Shown here: positions 51,162 through 60,502 of the stretch, piece by piece | Numbering within the stretch: the first letter of the stretch is position 1 | How the letters are laid out: the number at the start of each line of letters is the position of its first letter | Source of the DNA: Polyangium fumosum | GTDB lineage: Bacteria; Myxococcota_A; Polyangia; Polyangiales; Polyangiaceae | NCBI RefSeq assembly: GCF_005144585.1 | Contig: NZ_SSMQ01000057.1 | Coordinates: forward strand, 18,198-82,197 | Reading direction: 5' to 3' | DNA length: 64,000 nucleotides | Notes under the pieces: model-generated | What the model was told of the DNA's origin: nothing | Database searches by the model: none | Seen by the model: the letters and a program-made list of their open reading frames with translations, nothing else | Translations under genes and position numbers: made by a program

Positions 51162-52031
51162 TCAATCCGCCAGGTGGCCCATGCCCATGCCCGCGAGCAG
51201 GTGCTTCTGCACCTCGGCGTGCGCCTTGTTCAGCCCCTCGGCTGCCTGACCCTGCAGCGGGTCGACGACCACGCGCGCGGGGCGGCTGCCCGCGGACGCC
51301 TCGACGAGCGTGAGGACCGCGTCCGCCACGAGCTGCGGGCTCGGCACGTTGTCGCCCGAGAACATCTTCTCGAAGCTCTTGCCCATCATCTCCACCGCGT
51401 TCGCGAACGGCCCGTAGCCCTGGGCGCGCTCCTGCTCGCCGCCCACGGCGAGTTTCTGGCCGAATTCCGTGGGGAACGCGCCCGGCTGCACGATCGTGAG
51501 CTCGACGCCCGTCGCTTTGAGCTCATAACGATACGCCTCGCTCAGCGCTTCGAGCGCGAACTTGCTCGACCCGTAGGCGCCCATCACAGGGAAGACCAGG
51601 CGCCCGAGGGCGCTCGAGATCTGCACGACGAGGCCCTTGCCGCGCGCGCGCATCGACGGCAGCGCCGCGCGGAGCACGCGGTGCGGGCCGACCACGTTCA
51701 CGTCGTATTGCCGGAGGAGATCCTCGCTCGTCAGCGTCTCTTCGAGGCCGAGCGCCGCGTATCCGGCGTTGTTTACCACGACGTCGAGGTGTCCCGCCTT
51801 CTCCAGCGCCGTGGCCACGGCCTTGTTCACGGACGCGTCGTCGGTCGCCGCCATCTCGACGACGTGCACGCGGCCCTCGCCGGCCTTCGTGAGCTCTTCA
51901 GCGGCCGCCGCATTGCGGCCCGTGATGTCGCGCATCGTCGCGAAGACCGTGTGGCCCTTCTTCGCGAGCGTGAGCGTGATCAGGCGGCCGAAGCCGCTGT
52001 TCGTACCTGTGACGAAAACGTTCTGGCTCAT
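51162..52031 (-). CDS. Classical SDR family oxidoreductase
   Basis: 289 residues. The NAD(P) site is FVTGTNSGFGRLITLTLA, followed by the structural NNAG, the catalytic Ser in QISSALGRLVFP and the YxxxK in YGSSKFALEAL. The position of Pro-Gly in IVQPGAFPTEF matches classical SDRs. The substrate is not predictable. It is convergent with the selenoprotein gene, with 10 bases between the stop codons. Confidence 0.9.
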   Translation of the reverse strand: MSQNVFVTGTNSGFGRLITLTLAKKGHTVFATMRDITGRNAAAAEELTKAGEGRVHVVEMAATDDASVNKAVATALEKAGHLDVVVNNAGYAALGLEETLTSEDLLRQYDVNVVGPHRVLRAALPSMRARGKGLVVQISSALGRLVFPVMGAYGSSKFALEALSEAYRYELKATGVELTIVQPGAFPTEFGQKLAVGGEQERAQGYGPFANAVEMMGKSFEKMFSGDNVPSPQLVADAVLTLVEASAGSRPARVVVDPLQGQAAEGLNKAHAEVQKHLLAGMGMGHLAD

Positions 52032-52122
52032 CGGGTTCTCCTCCCAACGGGAAGGGCGCTAGATAATCACGGCTCCGTCTCGTGGGAAGGGGGCGACCCG
52101 TCACCGAGCAAAAAATCGAACC

Positions 52123-53904
52123 TCAATCTCCGTTCGGCTGACCCATGCGGAGCGGGCCGCCGCGCGCGGTGGACCAGAGCAGGCAATTTTCGGCCGATCC
52201 CGGCACCGTGAACACGTCGAGGCCGTGTTCGAAGGTCTGCACGAAGATCTCGACCTGCCCGTCGCCGTCGAGGTCCCCGATGGCGGGCGCCGCGGGCGCG
52301 CCGTTGCCATTTCCATTCTGCTCGCCCGTGTTGTGGAGCGGCACGTCGTGCAGCAACGTCCCGTCCGCGCCGAGGATCACGAGATACCCCGAGTCGAGCA
52401 CGTTCGGATCTCCATACGTGGCGAACATCAGCTCGGGTGAGCCGTCCTGGTTCAGGTCCGCGACGGTCACCTCGGTCGCGAACATGATCGCTTTGCCGTG
52501 CGTGTAATTGAAGCGCCAGATCTGCTTCGCGTCCGCGCCGAACGCATAAACGAACCCGTCGTTGAACGGCGCCACGATCTCGGGTTTGTCGTCGCCCTGG
52601 ATGTTCACCGTCGTCGCCGCGGGCACGCCGCCCGGCGGGTAATACCCTTCCACCTCGATGGGCTTTTCCCCGCGCGGCAAGGTCTCCCAGCCGGGCTTGC
52701 GCATCGCCGAGCGGCTCCCATCGCCATGCGCGCCTTCGAGCACCATGATCGCATACGCCTGCGTCTCATAAGGCTCGTTCTTTTCGATGTTCGGCACGCC
52801 CAGCACCTCATTTTTCCCGTCCCCGTCGAGGTCGACCACGTTCGGCGGCGACGCCGTCCACTGGAGCCACTCGGCGAAGGACGGGTGCGGCCACTCGCCC
52901 GTGTGCAGGTTGTAATGGTCCGCCTCCACCTTCGGATCGGCCCAGCGGATGAACTGGCCCCAGGTCAGGCGCTCGCCCTCGAATTCGTTCGCGCGGTTCG
53001 TGAAGAACGGCGCGGCGTCGATCGCCACGCCATCGTGGTCGAACGCCTGGATGTGGTGGTTGTCGTAGGTCGCGAGCACCTCGAGCTCCGGATCGTCGTC
53101 GATGTTCCCGACCGCCACGTTGAGCCCGTAGCAGCCATACCCGGAATGCCCCATGCCATTGCGATCCGCGTCATTCCCGGCGCCCGTGAGGGCATTGTAG
53201 CGCGGCCACGCCGGAAACCCGATGCCCGCGGGCTGGTGGAGCGACCCGTCGGCGCGGAACACGAAGACCTGCGCCCCGCCGTCCTCCGTGCTCGCGGTTT
53301 GCGTCGTCGTCACCACGATCTCGAGCACGCCGTCGCCGTCGAGGTCACCTGCGGCCATGCCGCGCACCTCGGGCGCGTTGTTCGCGGTCGTCGTGCTCGC
53401 GGGGAAACCCGCCTTCGGCACGAGCGTCTTGTCCTTCCACTCGTACGCCCATACCTCGTGATCGCTGCCGTAGACGATGTCGACGAGCCCGTCGCCTTCG
53501 AGATCGGCGACGACGTGCGGGGCGTACACGCGCCCCTCGCCGCCCTCGGCCTTCGCGAGCACGTTGCCCTCCGCGTCGTGGACGAAGACCGAATCATAGG
53601 CCGCGATGAGCTCGCGGTTTCCGTCGCCGTCGAGGTCGCGCACGACGGGCGAGGCGAACCAGCTCGTCTCGCCGCCGAGCGTCATTTTGTATTCGGGCGC
53701 CGCCACCTCGCCCTTGCTTTCGCCCTTCTCGCACGTCGTGTTGCGCGTGCCGCCCGTCGTGGAGCCCCCGGTCCGGCCCCCGGGACGACCCTCGCTCTCG
53801 CCGCAGGAGGCGGCTGCGAGGGAGAGGCCCGAGGCGAGCAGCAAGGAGAGCAGGGGTTTGCCCCGCCCGGACATCGAGGGATGGAATGAGCGCATGTGGG
53901 TCAT
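52123..53904 (-). CDS. Exported lipoprotein with FG-GAP/VCBS beta-propeller
   Basis: 593 residues from MTHMRSFHPSM (ATG 53904, AAGGAC upstream); the second ATG at 53895 is an alternative. The signal ends LLLASGLSLAAASC (lipobox). About eight blades carry Ca-loop motifs such as DLDGDGNRE, DLEGDGLVD, DLDGDGVLE, DLNQDGSPE and DLDGDGQVE. Such propellers are seen in surface proteins and bind calcium. The upstream frame to 54348 overlaps the opposite-strand gene and is rejected. Its probable role is surface binding, with no enzymatic motif seen. Confidence 0.88.
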   Translation of the reverse strand: MTHMRSFHPSMSGRGKPLLSLLLASGLSLAAASCGESEGRPGGRTGGSTTGGTRNTTCEKGESKGEVAAPEYKMTLGGETSWFASPVVRDLDGDGNRELIAAYDSVFVHDAEGNVLAKAEGGEGRVYAPHVVADLEGDGLVDIVYGSDHEVWAYEWKDKTLVPKAGFPASTTTANNAPEVRGMAAGDLDGDGVLEIVVTTTQTASTEDGGAQVFVFRADGSLHQPAGIGFPAWPRYNALTGAGNDADRNGMGHSGYGCYGLNVAVGNIDDDPELEVLATYDNHHIQAFDHDGVAIDAAPFFTNRANEFEGERLTWGQFIRWADPKVEADHYNLHTGEWPHPSFAEWLQWTASPPNVVDLDGDGKNEVLGVPNIEKNEPYETQAYAIMVLEGAHGDGSRSAMRKPGWETLPRGEKPIEVEGYYPPGGVPAATTVNIQGDDKPEIVAPFNDGFVYAFGADAKQIWRFNYTHGKAIMFATEVTVADLNQDGSPELMFATYGDPNVLDSGYLVILGADGTLLHDVPLHNTGEQNGNGNGAPAAPAIGDLDGDGQVEIFVQTFEHGLDVFTVPGSAENCLLWSTARGGPLRMGQPNGD

Positions 53905-54019
53905 GTCGTCCTTGTCGCGCAAAAGAAAGGAGCCGCGTCCGCCCCCAGCGGCGGCGGGGCCGAGGATATCAAACTTCATCCGGTCGTGGTAAGGTCGCCT
54001 CGTGCGACCCCGGTGAGTC

Positions 54020-54826
54020 ATGCGCGCATCAGCCACGGAAAACCGAGCTTTACGAACCCACGAGAGCCGCGCCGCCCGCGCCCTCCTCTGCCTCCTCGCG
54101 CCCCTCGTGCTCGGCGCGGCTTCGCCTGACGAGGCCGCGCCCTCGCAGCCGGCCGAACCTCTGCCCGAGCTCCCGCCGCCGTCCGAGCCCGTCGCGGCGC
54201 CTTCCGCGCCGGCCGGGAACCATTCCGCGCCGCGGGAGCGCTCGACGGTCGAGATGGCGCGGCTCGACGCGGGCGTCATGTACGTCCGGGGCCTGAAAAT
54301 GCTGGGATTCGGGACGCTCGCGCGGTACCAGGTCCTCGTCGGCTTCATCGACCTCGACGTCGTGCGTTTCCCGCACGAGCGGTTCGGCTTCGAGATTCAC
54401 CTGAACGGCGGCCCAATCGGATTCGACGAGAATGCGCAGGTCGAGATCGGCCTCTCCGGCGCGGGCCTCGTCGCTCCGTTCCGCTGGAAGGGCCGGGCGC
54501 CTGGATCGTTCGTCCTCGGCGTGGGCGGCACCTTCGAGTACGGCCGCCCCGTTTGGCTCGAACCGGGGTATCACGGCGCGCCGTTTGGCCTCGCGCGGTT
54601 CCGGATTTTTCCCACGGGGACCGTGGGCCTTCAAACGGCCTACCGCTTCGTCCCGATCACCACGAACGAGCTCGCGTTGCAGGAGCATGATGTCGAGCTC
54701 GGCGTGAGCACGGGCCTCTTGCAACTGGGCGCGCGCGTGCGGGTCGACGAGGTGCGGGGCGGCGAGCCGGCGCGGCTTTATCGATCGATCGGCGGGGGCG
54801 TCTTCGCCGGGCTCGTGGTGTTCTGA
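54020..54826 (+). CDS. Exported hypothetical protein (possible outer-membrane beta barrel)
   Basis: 268 residues. The signal peptide is ARALLCLLAPLVLGAAS. A Pro/Ser/Ala linker of about 50 residues follows. The rest alternates hydrophobic and polar residues with aromatic-Gly strands (FGTLARYQVLVGFIDLDVVRF, SFVLGVGGTFEYG) and ends in VFAGLVVF, the aromatic C-terminus of outer-membrane barrels. Assignment as a barrel is inference. It overlaps the next gene by one base (54826), so the two are cotranslated. Confidence 0.78.
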   Translation: MRASATENRALRTHESRAARALLCLLAPLVLGAASPDEAAPSQPAEPLPELPPPSEPVAAPSAPAGNHSAPRERSTVEMARLDAGVMYVRGLKMLGFGTLARYQVLVGFIDLDVVRFPHERFGFEIHLNGGPIGFDENAQVEIGLSGAGLVAPFRWKGRAPGSFVLGVGGTFEYGRPVWLEPGYHGAPFGLARFRIFPTGTVGLQTAYRFVPITTNELALQEHDVELGVSTGLLQLGARVRVDEVRGGEPARLYRSIGGGVFAGLVVF

Positions 54827-55527
54827 TGAAGACGCGTGCGTTTTGGATCGGGCTCGTCGCGCTGGTGATGCTCGCCGGGTGCGAGGACGAGCCCATGCGC
54901 TCGACCGACGTCTCGACCCTCGACATGCTCGTCTCCCTGGACGCGACCGATAGCGGAGACGGCGCCACGGTGCGCGTCCGGATCTCCAGCCCGCTCGGCG
55001 GGTTGCGTTTGTCGGACGGAGACACTTTGCGGCTCCGCATGGGGGGAAACCCCCTCACGCTGCGTGAGGTCGAGGAGGACGAGCGCCCCGTATACCTCGC
55101 CGATGCCGCCAGTTTGTCGGGGGATATCACGCTGGATCTGGAGCGCCGGGCGGACCGGAGCATCGTCGACCGCGTGATCCCCGTGCCGCCTCCGATCGGG
55201 CTCACGGCGGAGCCGCTCCTCGGGGATGCCCCGCTGAAGCTCGCCTGGAATGCCGCGCCCGAGGGCAAACACGTGCTCGGCCTCGTCGTCGACGGGACGT
55301 GTATCAAGCCGCTGAGCCGCACGTTGCCGAACGACGTGGGCCAATACGAGATCCTCCAGGCCGAGCTTGCGCCGTTGGATCCGGCGGTACCTGGCCCGTG
55401 CCCGCTCCAGGTGACGCTCGCGCGGACCGCGACGCTCCAGGAGCCGATCGCCCCGCCGGCGATGCAAATCGGGCTTTATGCATTGTTCATGCTGAGCCGC
55501 ACCGTCGACGTGAGCTGGACGCCCTGA
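54826..55527 (+). CDS. Putative lipoprotein
   Basis: 233 residues. The signal peptide MKTRAFWIGLVALVMLAGC gives a lipobox with Cys19. The mature part is a beta-rich region without a recognised family. Two further Cys (GTCIKP; GPCPL) could form a disulfide. It is translationally coupled to the barrel-like protein upstream, so the pair may form an outer-membrane complex. Confidence 0.8.
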   Translation: MKTRAFWIGLVALVMLAGCEDEPMRSTDVSTLDMLVSLDATDSGDGATVRVRISSPLGGLRLSDGDTLRLRMGGNPLTLREVEEDERPVYLADAASLSGDITLDLERRADRSIVDRVIPVPPPIGLTAEPLLGDAPLKLAWNAAPEGKHVLGLVVDGTCIKPLSRTLPNDVGQYEILQAELAPLDPAVPGPCPLQVTLARTATLQEPIAPPAMQIGLYALFMLSRTVDVSWTP

Positions 55528-55536
55528 CGGCGGCGT

Positions 55537-56763
55537 TCAGCGATCGGCGACGATTTGTCGGAGGATGGGCGGAAAGTCCTCGGGCTTCACGCCCTCGGTC
55601 ACGAGCGGCCGGCTGTTCTGCGAATTCCAGAAGAGCACGACCTTCCCCGCGAGGCGCGTGGCATCGTCGAGCAACGCGGCGAGGGTTTTCCCCGTATAGG
55701 TCGGTTCGAGCGCCATGCCCTCCGTCTCCGCGGCGTGCGTGATGGCGCGCTCTCCTTTTCGTGTCGGCGCGCCATAGCCGGCGCCGAGGTGGTTCGTCGA
55801 GAATCGCACGCGGGCGCGGCCGAGGCGCACGTCCGGGAACGTCGGATCGAGCGAACGCGCGAAGGCCACGGTCTCCCGGGCCATCGCGAAAAACCGCGCC
55901 TCGCTCGACGTCTCGGGGCTCGACGTGCGCACGGCGACGACCTCGGTCCGGAGCCCGGAGAGCTCAAGGCCGAGCGCGAGACCGACCGCGCTGCCCATCG
56001 TGCCCATGGCGAGGTAGATACAATCGGGCAAAGGGCAATGGCCGGCTCCGACCTGCTCGGCGAGCTCGAAGCCTGCATTGACGAACGCGAGGTTTCCGAG
56101 CGGCGAGGATCCGCCGGGGGGCACGAGGTACGGCGCGACGCCTTGGGCCGCCTTCGCGGCCCGCTTCGCGCGGGCCTCGGCCTCGGCGACACCGCCGATC
56201 ACGACGCGGATCGTGGCCCCGGCGCGGCGCGCGGCGCGCAGGTTCGTCCGGACGTACGCGCTCGGCGTTTGCGGGGCGAGCAGCAGCGTGACCGCGAAGC
56301 CCTGCGCCGCGCCGTACAGGGCCGTGGCGACCGCCTGGTTCGACCCAAAGGCGCCGAACGTGACGATCTCGCGCGCACCTTTGGCGCGGGCATCGGCCAG
56401 GAAAAACTCGAGCTTGCGTGTCTTGCCTCCGCCATAGGCCGCGCCGGCGAGATCGTCCCGCTTGACGTAGAGCCCCGCGAGTCCGGCCTTTTCGCCGAGC
56501 TTCGCGGCGCGCGCGACGGGCGTCGGCAAGAGGCCGAGCGCGAGGCGCGGCAGGTGCGGCGCGAGCCCGGGATGCGCGCGGAACAGGGGCGGGACGTCAT
56601 CGGCGGGCGCGGGCGCGGGAGCGGCGGTGGGCGCGGGCGCAGCGGATGCGGGCGTGTCCGCGGAGGCGTCCGCGGCGGCGTCTGCGGGGGTGGGTGTCCG
56701 TTCCTCACACCCGGCGAGCGTGCTGAGCGCGAGGGCCGAGAAGGTACGTCGATCGAGCTTCAT
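55537..56763 (-). CDS. Exported PLP-dependent enzyme, D-cysteine desulfhydrase / ACC deaminase-like, Tat lipoprotein
   Basis: 408 residues from MKLDRRTFSALALSTLAGCE: a twin-arginine (RRTF) signal followed by a lipobox Cys19. After a Pro/Ala linker, residues about 55-408 are a fold-type II PLP enzyme of the D-cysteine desulfhydrase / ACC deaminase family. Motifs are YVKRDDLAG, the PLP lysine segment GGGKTRKLEF, GSNQAVATALYG, and GTMGSAVGLALG. The combination of a cofactor enzyme and Tat signal fits, since Tat exports folded proteins. PLP export with a lipid anchor is unusual. The upstream frame to 56931 is rejected as it lacks the signal structure. It is divergent from the dioxygenase genes. 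Confidence 0.85.
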   Translation of the reverse strand: MKLDRRTFSALALSTLAGCEERTPTPADAAADASADTPASAAPAPTAAPAPAPADDVPPLFRAHPGLAPHLPRLALGLLPTPVARAAKLGEKAGLAGLYVKRDDLAGAAYGGGKTRKLEFFLADARAKGAREIVTFGAFGSNQAVATALYGAAQGFAVTLLLAPQTPSAYVRTNLRAARRAGATIRVVIGGVAEAEARAKRAAKAAQGVAPYLVPPGGSSPLGNLAFVNAGFELAEQVGAGHCPLPDCIYLAMGTMGSAVGLALGLELSGLRTEVVAVRTSSPETSSEARFFAMARETVAFARSLDPTFPDVRLGRARVRFSTNHLGAGYGAPTRKGERAITHAAETEGMALEPTYTGKTLAALLDDATRLAGKVVLFWNSQNSRPLVTEGVKPEDFPPILRQIVADR

Positions 56764-56930
56764 CCGTCGCCCTGGAACGCCCGTGATCGGGTTTTCCATT
56801 GCTGGCATGTGTTTTTCACGCAGACCTGCAGGAGCAAGCAGGGGGGCGAGAGTCGCACAGGCGACGCGCGGACGGTCGTTTTTTCGCACTCTGCCTGGTC
56901 CCGATGTTCTCCTCGGGGATGGAGAGTCCA

Positions 56931-58178
56931 ATGACCAAGCAACCCATGCGTGTGTGGCCGGCGGAGGGCGCGAGCCGGGCTCCGTACTGGATTTACGACG
57001 ATCCGGAGGTCTTCCGCGTCGAGCAGGAGCGGATCTTTGGGCAGTCCTGGTGTTACGTGGGTCTCGCCGCGGAGGTCCCCGAACCGGGGCGTTTCCAGCG
57101 GAGCCACGTGGGCGATCGCTCCGTCATCCTGGTGCGCGACAAGGAAGGCAAGATCAACGTCCTCGAAAACCGGTGCGCCCACCGAGGAATGGAGTTTTGC
57201 CGCGCCAGCGCGGGCAAGGCCACGCGCTTCCTGTGCCCCTACCATCAATGGACGTTCGACCTCGAGGGCAACCTCTGCGGCGTGCCGTTCAAGCGGGGCA
57301 TCCACGGCGAAGGCGGAATGCCGGACGATTTCGACCTCGCTGACCACCCGCTGCGCAAGCTCCGGGTGACGAACCACAACGGCGCCGTGTTCGCGTCGTA
57401 TGCCGAGGAGCCCGAGCCGTTCGAGAGATACCTCGCCGATCCGATGCGCGCGTACTTCGATCGGGTCTTCGACGGTCGTCCCCTGCGGGTGCTCGGATAC
57501 ATGCGCCAGCGGATCCCCTGCAACTGGAAGCTCATCCTGGAGAACACGAAAGACCCTTACCACGCGACCTTACTGCATTCGTTTCTCGTCACGTTTGGTC
57601 TGTTCCGCGCGGATCAAAAATCCGAAGTGCGGCTCGACCCCTCCGGGCGGCATGCGGCGCTCGTCTCGCGCCACGGCGGGCGGCAGCTCACGGTGGCCGC
57701 GAGCGAGATGGCCTCGTACAAGAGCGATTACACGCTGCAGGACCGCCGGCTGCTCGACATGCAAGCGGAGTTCCACGATGGGGTCGGCGTCGTCATGATG
57801 ACCCTCTTCCCGAACCTGATCCTCCACCAGCAGGGCAATTCGCTGGCGACGCGCCACATCGTCCCGCGTGGACCCGACAGCACCGAGCTCTCGTGGACGT
57901 TTTTCGGCTACGAGGACGACGACGAGGCGCTTTCGACGCGGCGATTGCGCCAAGCGAACCTGTTCGGCCCCGCGGGCCTGGTCTCCCTCGACGACGGCGA
58001 GGCGCTGAAGGCGACGCAGGAGGGGCTTCGGAATGCCCGGGACGCGTGTGCCGTCGTCGAAATGGGCGGGCGGGATCGGGAGGACGCGAACGTCATGGTG
58101 ACGGAGACCGCGCTCCGGGCGTTCTTCCACCATTACATGCACGTGATGGGCTTCGTCAGGGCGGAGGACGAGCGATGA
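56931..58178 (+). CDS. Rieske aromatic-ring-hydroxylating dioxygenase, alpha subunit
   Basis: 415 residues; GGAG lies six bases before the ATG at 56931. The Rieske cluster ligands are Cys82, His84, Cys102 and His105 (CAHRG...CPYHQW). The mononuclear iron site is ENTKDPYHATLLHSF, with two His in NxxDxYHxxxxH spacing and a later Asp expected. The phrases GVPFKRG and RADQKSE and the N-terminal YWIYDD resemble the salicylate 5-hydroxylase / anthranilate dioxygenase (NagG/AndAc) branch from memory. The stop overlaps the beta subunit start (ATGA). No ferredoxin or reductase gene is adjacent, so electron-transfer partners must be encoded elsewhere. Confidence 0.9.
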   Translation: MTKQPMRVWPAEGASRAPYWIYDDPEVFRVEQERIFGQSWCYVGLAAEVPEPGRFQRSHVGDRSVILVRDKEGKINVLENRCAHRGMEFCRASAGKATRFLCPYHQWTFDLEGNLCGVPFKRGIHGEGGMPDDFDLADHPLRKLRVTNHNGAVFASYAEEPEPFERYLADPMRAYFDRVFDGRPLRVLGYMRQRIPCNWKLILENTKDPYHATLLHSFLVTFGLFRADQKSEVRLDPSGRHAALVSRHGGRQLTVAASEMASYKSDYTLQDRRLLDMQAEFHDGVGVVMMTLFPNLILHQQGNSLATRHIVPRGPDSTELSWTFFGYEDDDEALSTRRLRQANLFGPAGLVSLDDGEALKATQEGLRNARDACAVVEMGGRDREDANVMVTETALRAFFHHYMHVMGFVRAEDER

Positions 58179-58663
58179 ACCCGGAAACCCTGCGCGGATA
58201 TGCTTTGCGGGCGGCCGTGGAGGATGTCCTCTACGACTACGCCGCCGCCCTCGACGAGGGCGCGCTCGAACGGTGGCCCTTCTTTTTCACGGCGGGGGCG
58301 CTCTACGAGGTCGTCTCCCGGGAAAACGAGGAGCGCGGATTGCCGCTCGCGCTGGTGCGCTGCGAGGGGCGCGGGATGATGATCGATCGCGCGACCGCGC
58401 TCAAAGAGGTCTTGTTTTATTCGCCGCGCACGTACCGGCATTTCATCAGCAACGTCCGGCCGGTCTGGCGGAGCGAGGAGCGGATCGAGGCCGTCTCGAA
58501 TTTCGTGCTGCTCCAGACGCTCGTGGAGCGCGAGACGACCGTGCTCGTCGCCGGGCAATACCGGGACACGCTGGTGGTCGAGGACGGGAAGCTCCTGTTC
58601 GGCGGCAAGCGGTGCATCTACGACACCACGATGATCCCGAATACGGTCGTGTACCCCCTTTAG
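58175..58663 (+). CDS. Aromatic-ring-hydroxylating dioxygenase, beta subunit
   Basis: 162 residues, the usual beta-subunit length. It starts MNPETLRGYALRAAVEDVLYDYAAALD with the family's acidic N-terminal helix, then FFFTAGALYEVVSREN, HFISNVRPVW and a C-terminal GKRCIYDTTMIPNTVVYPL. Beta subunits form the ring of the alpha3beta3 complex and have no cofactor. The ATG overlaps the alpha stop by four bases (ATGA), so the two are made in equal amounts. Confidence 0.9.
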   Translation: MNPETLRGYALRAAVEDVLYDYAAALDEGALERWPFFFTAGALYEVVSRENEERGLPLALVRCEGRGMMIDRATALKEVLFYSPRTYRHFISNVRPVWRSEERIEAVSNFVLLQTLVERETTVLVAGQYRDTLVVEDGKLLFGGKRCIYDTTMIPNTVVYPL

Positions 58664-58669
58664 CCGCGC

Positions 58670-60502
58670 TCACGCCCGCGCGAGCGCCACCGAGATCGCC
58701 GCGTCGGCCCAGGCTTTTGTCGCCTCGCCGAGGTCCCCGGCCGCCCGCGCGGCTTCGAGGCGTGTATACGTCGCCGCCATCGCCCGCAATCCGACCGCGG
58801 CGAGCGCCGGCGCGAGCGGCGGGATTCGCGCCGAAAGCACGCCGTCCTGCGCCAGCGCGTCCAGCGCGGATTCGAGCCGCCCGAGCGCGGCGCCGAGCAG
58901 ATCCGCGGCCTCGGGCGCGGCGATCGGGAGCGCGGGGATCGGCGCGGCCGGCGCGAGATCCGGAATGACGACGTGATCGGTGACCACCGCGATCGGCTCG
59001 AGCACCTGCCCGCCGCGCGATTCACGCAGCCAGCCCGAGACGTAACGCGCCGATGGGAGCGCCTCCGCGAGCGCCGCGAGGGCGCCGGGGGCGAACCCTT
59101 CATACGCCCGTTCTATGCGGAGCTGGGCGTCGTCGTCCTCGATCCACCCCGACAACGTTTGCCGCCCAGGCGACCATGACAACCCCTGCACACCCCCGTT
59201 CGTCGCGACGACCCGCAGGGCCGCCGTGCGCGCGCGCGGGCGCAGGAACGAGGGCGGTCTGCCTTCTTCGTCGGCGAGGAGCGCGCTCGGCCCGGGAAAA
59301 CCGAAGGGCGCGGGGATGTCGCCCCACGCGCCGCGCTGCGGGACCACCGTGGTGTCCTTGCCGCGCCGGATCTCGATGGTTCGCCGTGCCAAACGCACGA
59401 GGTGGCGCGAGATGATCTGCCCGCCGGCCAGGACCCCGAGCGGCGTACCTGCGACTGCGATGACGGAGGCCGGTTCGACCTTGTCGGGGATCGCCACGCT
59501 CCACGACACGACCGTGGCGCCGTCCCAGAAAAGCACCTCCAAAGAGCGCGCCGATCCCGCCGCCGAGAGCCGCGCGCCGAGCGAGAGCAGCCGCGCCCGA
59601 TCGAGCGGGACTTCGAGCGGCTCGCCGAGGCCGAGCAACGCCGCGGGATCCCCGCCGCTTCGCGCGGCCCGCACGCGCGCCCATCCTTCGGCGACGAGCC
59701 TCCGCACCTCCCCGGCGTCGTGCAGCGCCGAGCGAATCTCCCACGCCTCGCGTTGCGCCTCGATGTCCTCGATCAAGCCGTCGAGCCAGGGGTATTCCTT
59801 CAAATGGGCGCGGACCTCCTCGCGCGCCTGCGCGAGACCGCGCGCGTCCGCGAGCCCGCGCGCGAGGGTTCGCCCGAGGAGGCCCTCCACGCCGGCGAGC
59901 ACGGCCGTGGGAATCGTGGGTTTTGGCGGCGGCCCGAGGCGCACGTGCGCCGCGCCCCGCGCCCGAGCCTCCACGGAGAGCCGCTGAAACGCCCGAACCG
60001 CGAGCGGCACGTGCACGCACCACGGCGTCGCGCAATCACACCGCGCATGCGCGAGATCGGCTCCCGCCAAGAATCGCACGGTGCACCCGGAGAAACGCGC
60101 GATCGGCGGGCTCGTCCCGAGCTCGACCTCCACCCCCGCGGCCTCCGCGGCGTCCACGCGCGGCGCCCGTTCGCCGAGCCAAACCAAAAGCTCCTCGGTG
60201 CTGATCTCCCACGGCGGCCGTGTCTCGGACCCGGCTGCCGCCGCATAAGCGAGCACGGCCGCGATGCGGTGCCGACACACTGTTTTCGCCCCGCACCCGC
60301 AGGGCGTGTCCTTCAGCGCCTTGCCCGGGAGAAGCTGCGTCGAAATGCCGTCCGGGAAGGTCGCGACGACGACGCCTTTCTCGTCCTCGTGGACCTTCGG
60401 CCCCTGTCCGGCCTCGATTTCCCGCTGGGCGCGCTTCACGAGGCCCACGTTCGCCAGCGCGGCGAGCGCCTCGGGCGTCAGGGCTGCAAGATCCGCCCTC
60501 AT
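58670..60502 (-). CDS. SWIM zinc-finger protein
   Basis: 610 residues from MRADLAALTPEALAAL. Two SWIM-type motifs (CxCx(n)CxH) are visible: Cys68, Cys70, Cys76, His78 (CGCGAKTVCRH) and Cys155, Cys157, Cys162, His164 (CDCATPWCVH). The rest is helical with a beta-rich middle and no enzymatic motif. SWIM domains bind DNA or proteins. The ATG overlaps the stop of the VWA gene (four bases), the last gene of this operon. Its end is six bases from the convergent dioxygenase beta stop. Confidence 0.87.
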   Translation of the reverse strand: MRADLAALTPEALAALANVGLVKRAQREIEAGQGPKVHEDEKGVVVATFPDGISTQLLPGKALKDTPCGCGAKTVCRHRIAAVLAYAAAAGSETRPPWEISTEELLVWLGERAPRVDAAEAAGVEVELGTSPPIARFSGCTVRFLAGADLAHARCDCATPWCVHVPLAVRAFQRLSVEARARGAAHVRLGPPPKPTIPTAVLAGVEGLLGRTLARGLADARGLAQAREEVRAHLKEYPWLDGLIEDIEAQREAWEIRSALHDAGEVRRLVAEGWARVRAARSGGDPAALLGLGEPLEVPLDRARLLSLGARLSAAGSARSLEVLFWDGATVVSWSVAIPDKVEPASVIAVAGTPLGVLAGGQIISRHLVRLARRTIEIRRGKDTTVVPQRGAWGDIPAPFGFPGPSALLADEEGRPPSFLRPRARTAALRVVATNGGVQGLSWSPGRQTLSGWIEDDDAQLRIERAYEGFAPGALAALAEALPSARYVSGWLRESRGGQVLEPIAVVTDHVVIPDLAPAAPIPALPIAAPEAADLLGAALGRLESALDALAQDGVLSARIPPLAPALAAVGLRAMAATYTRLEAARAAGDLGEATKAWADAAISVALARA

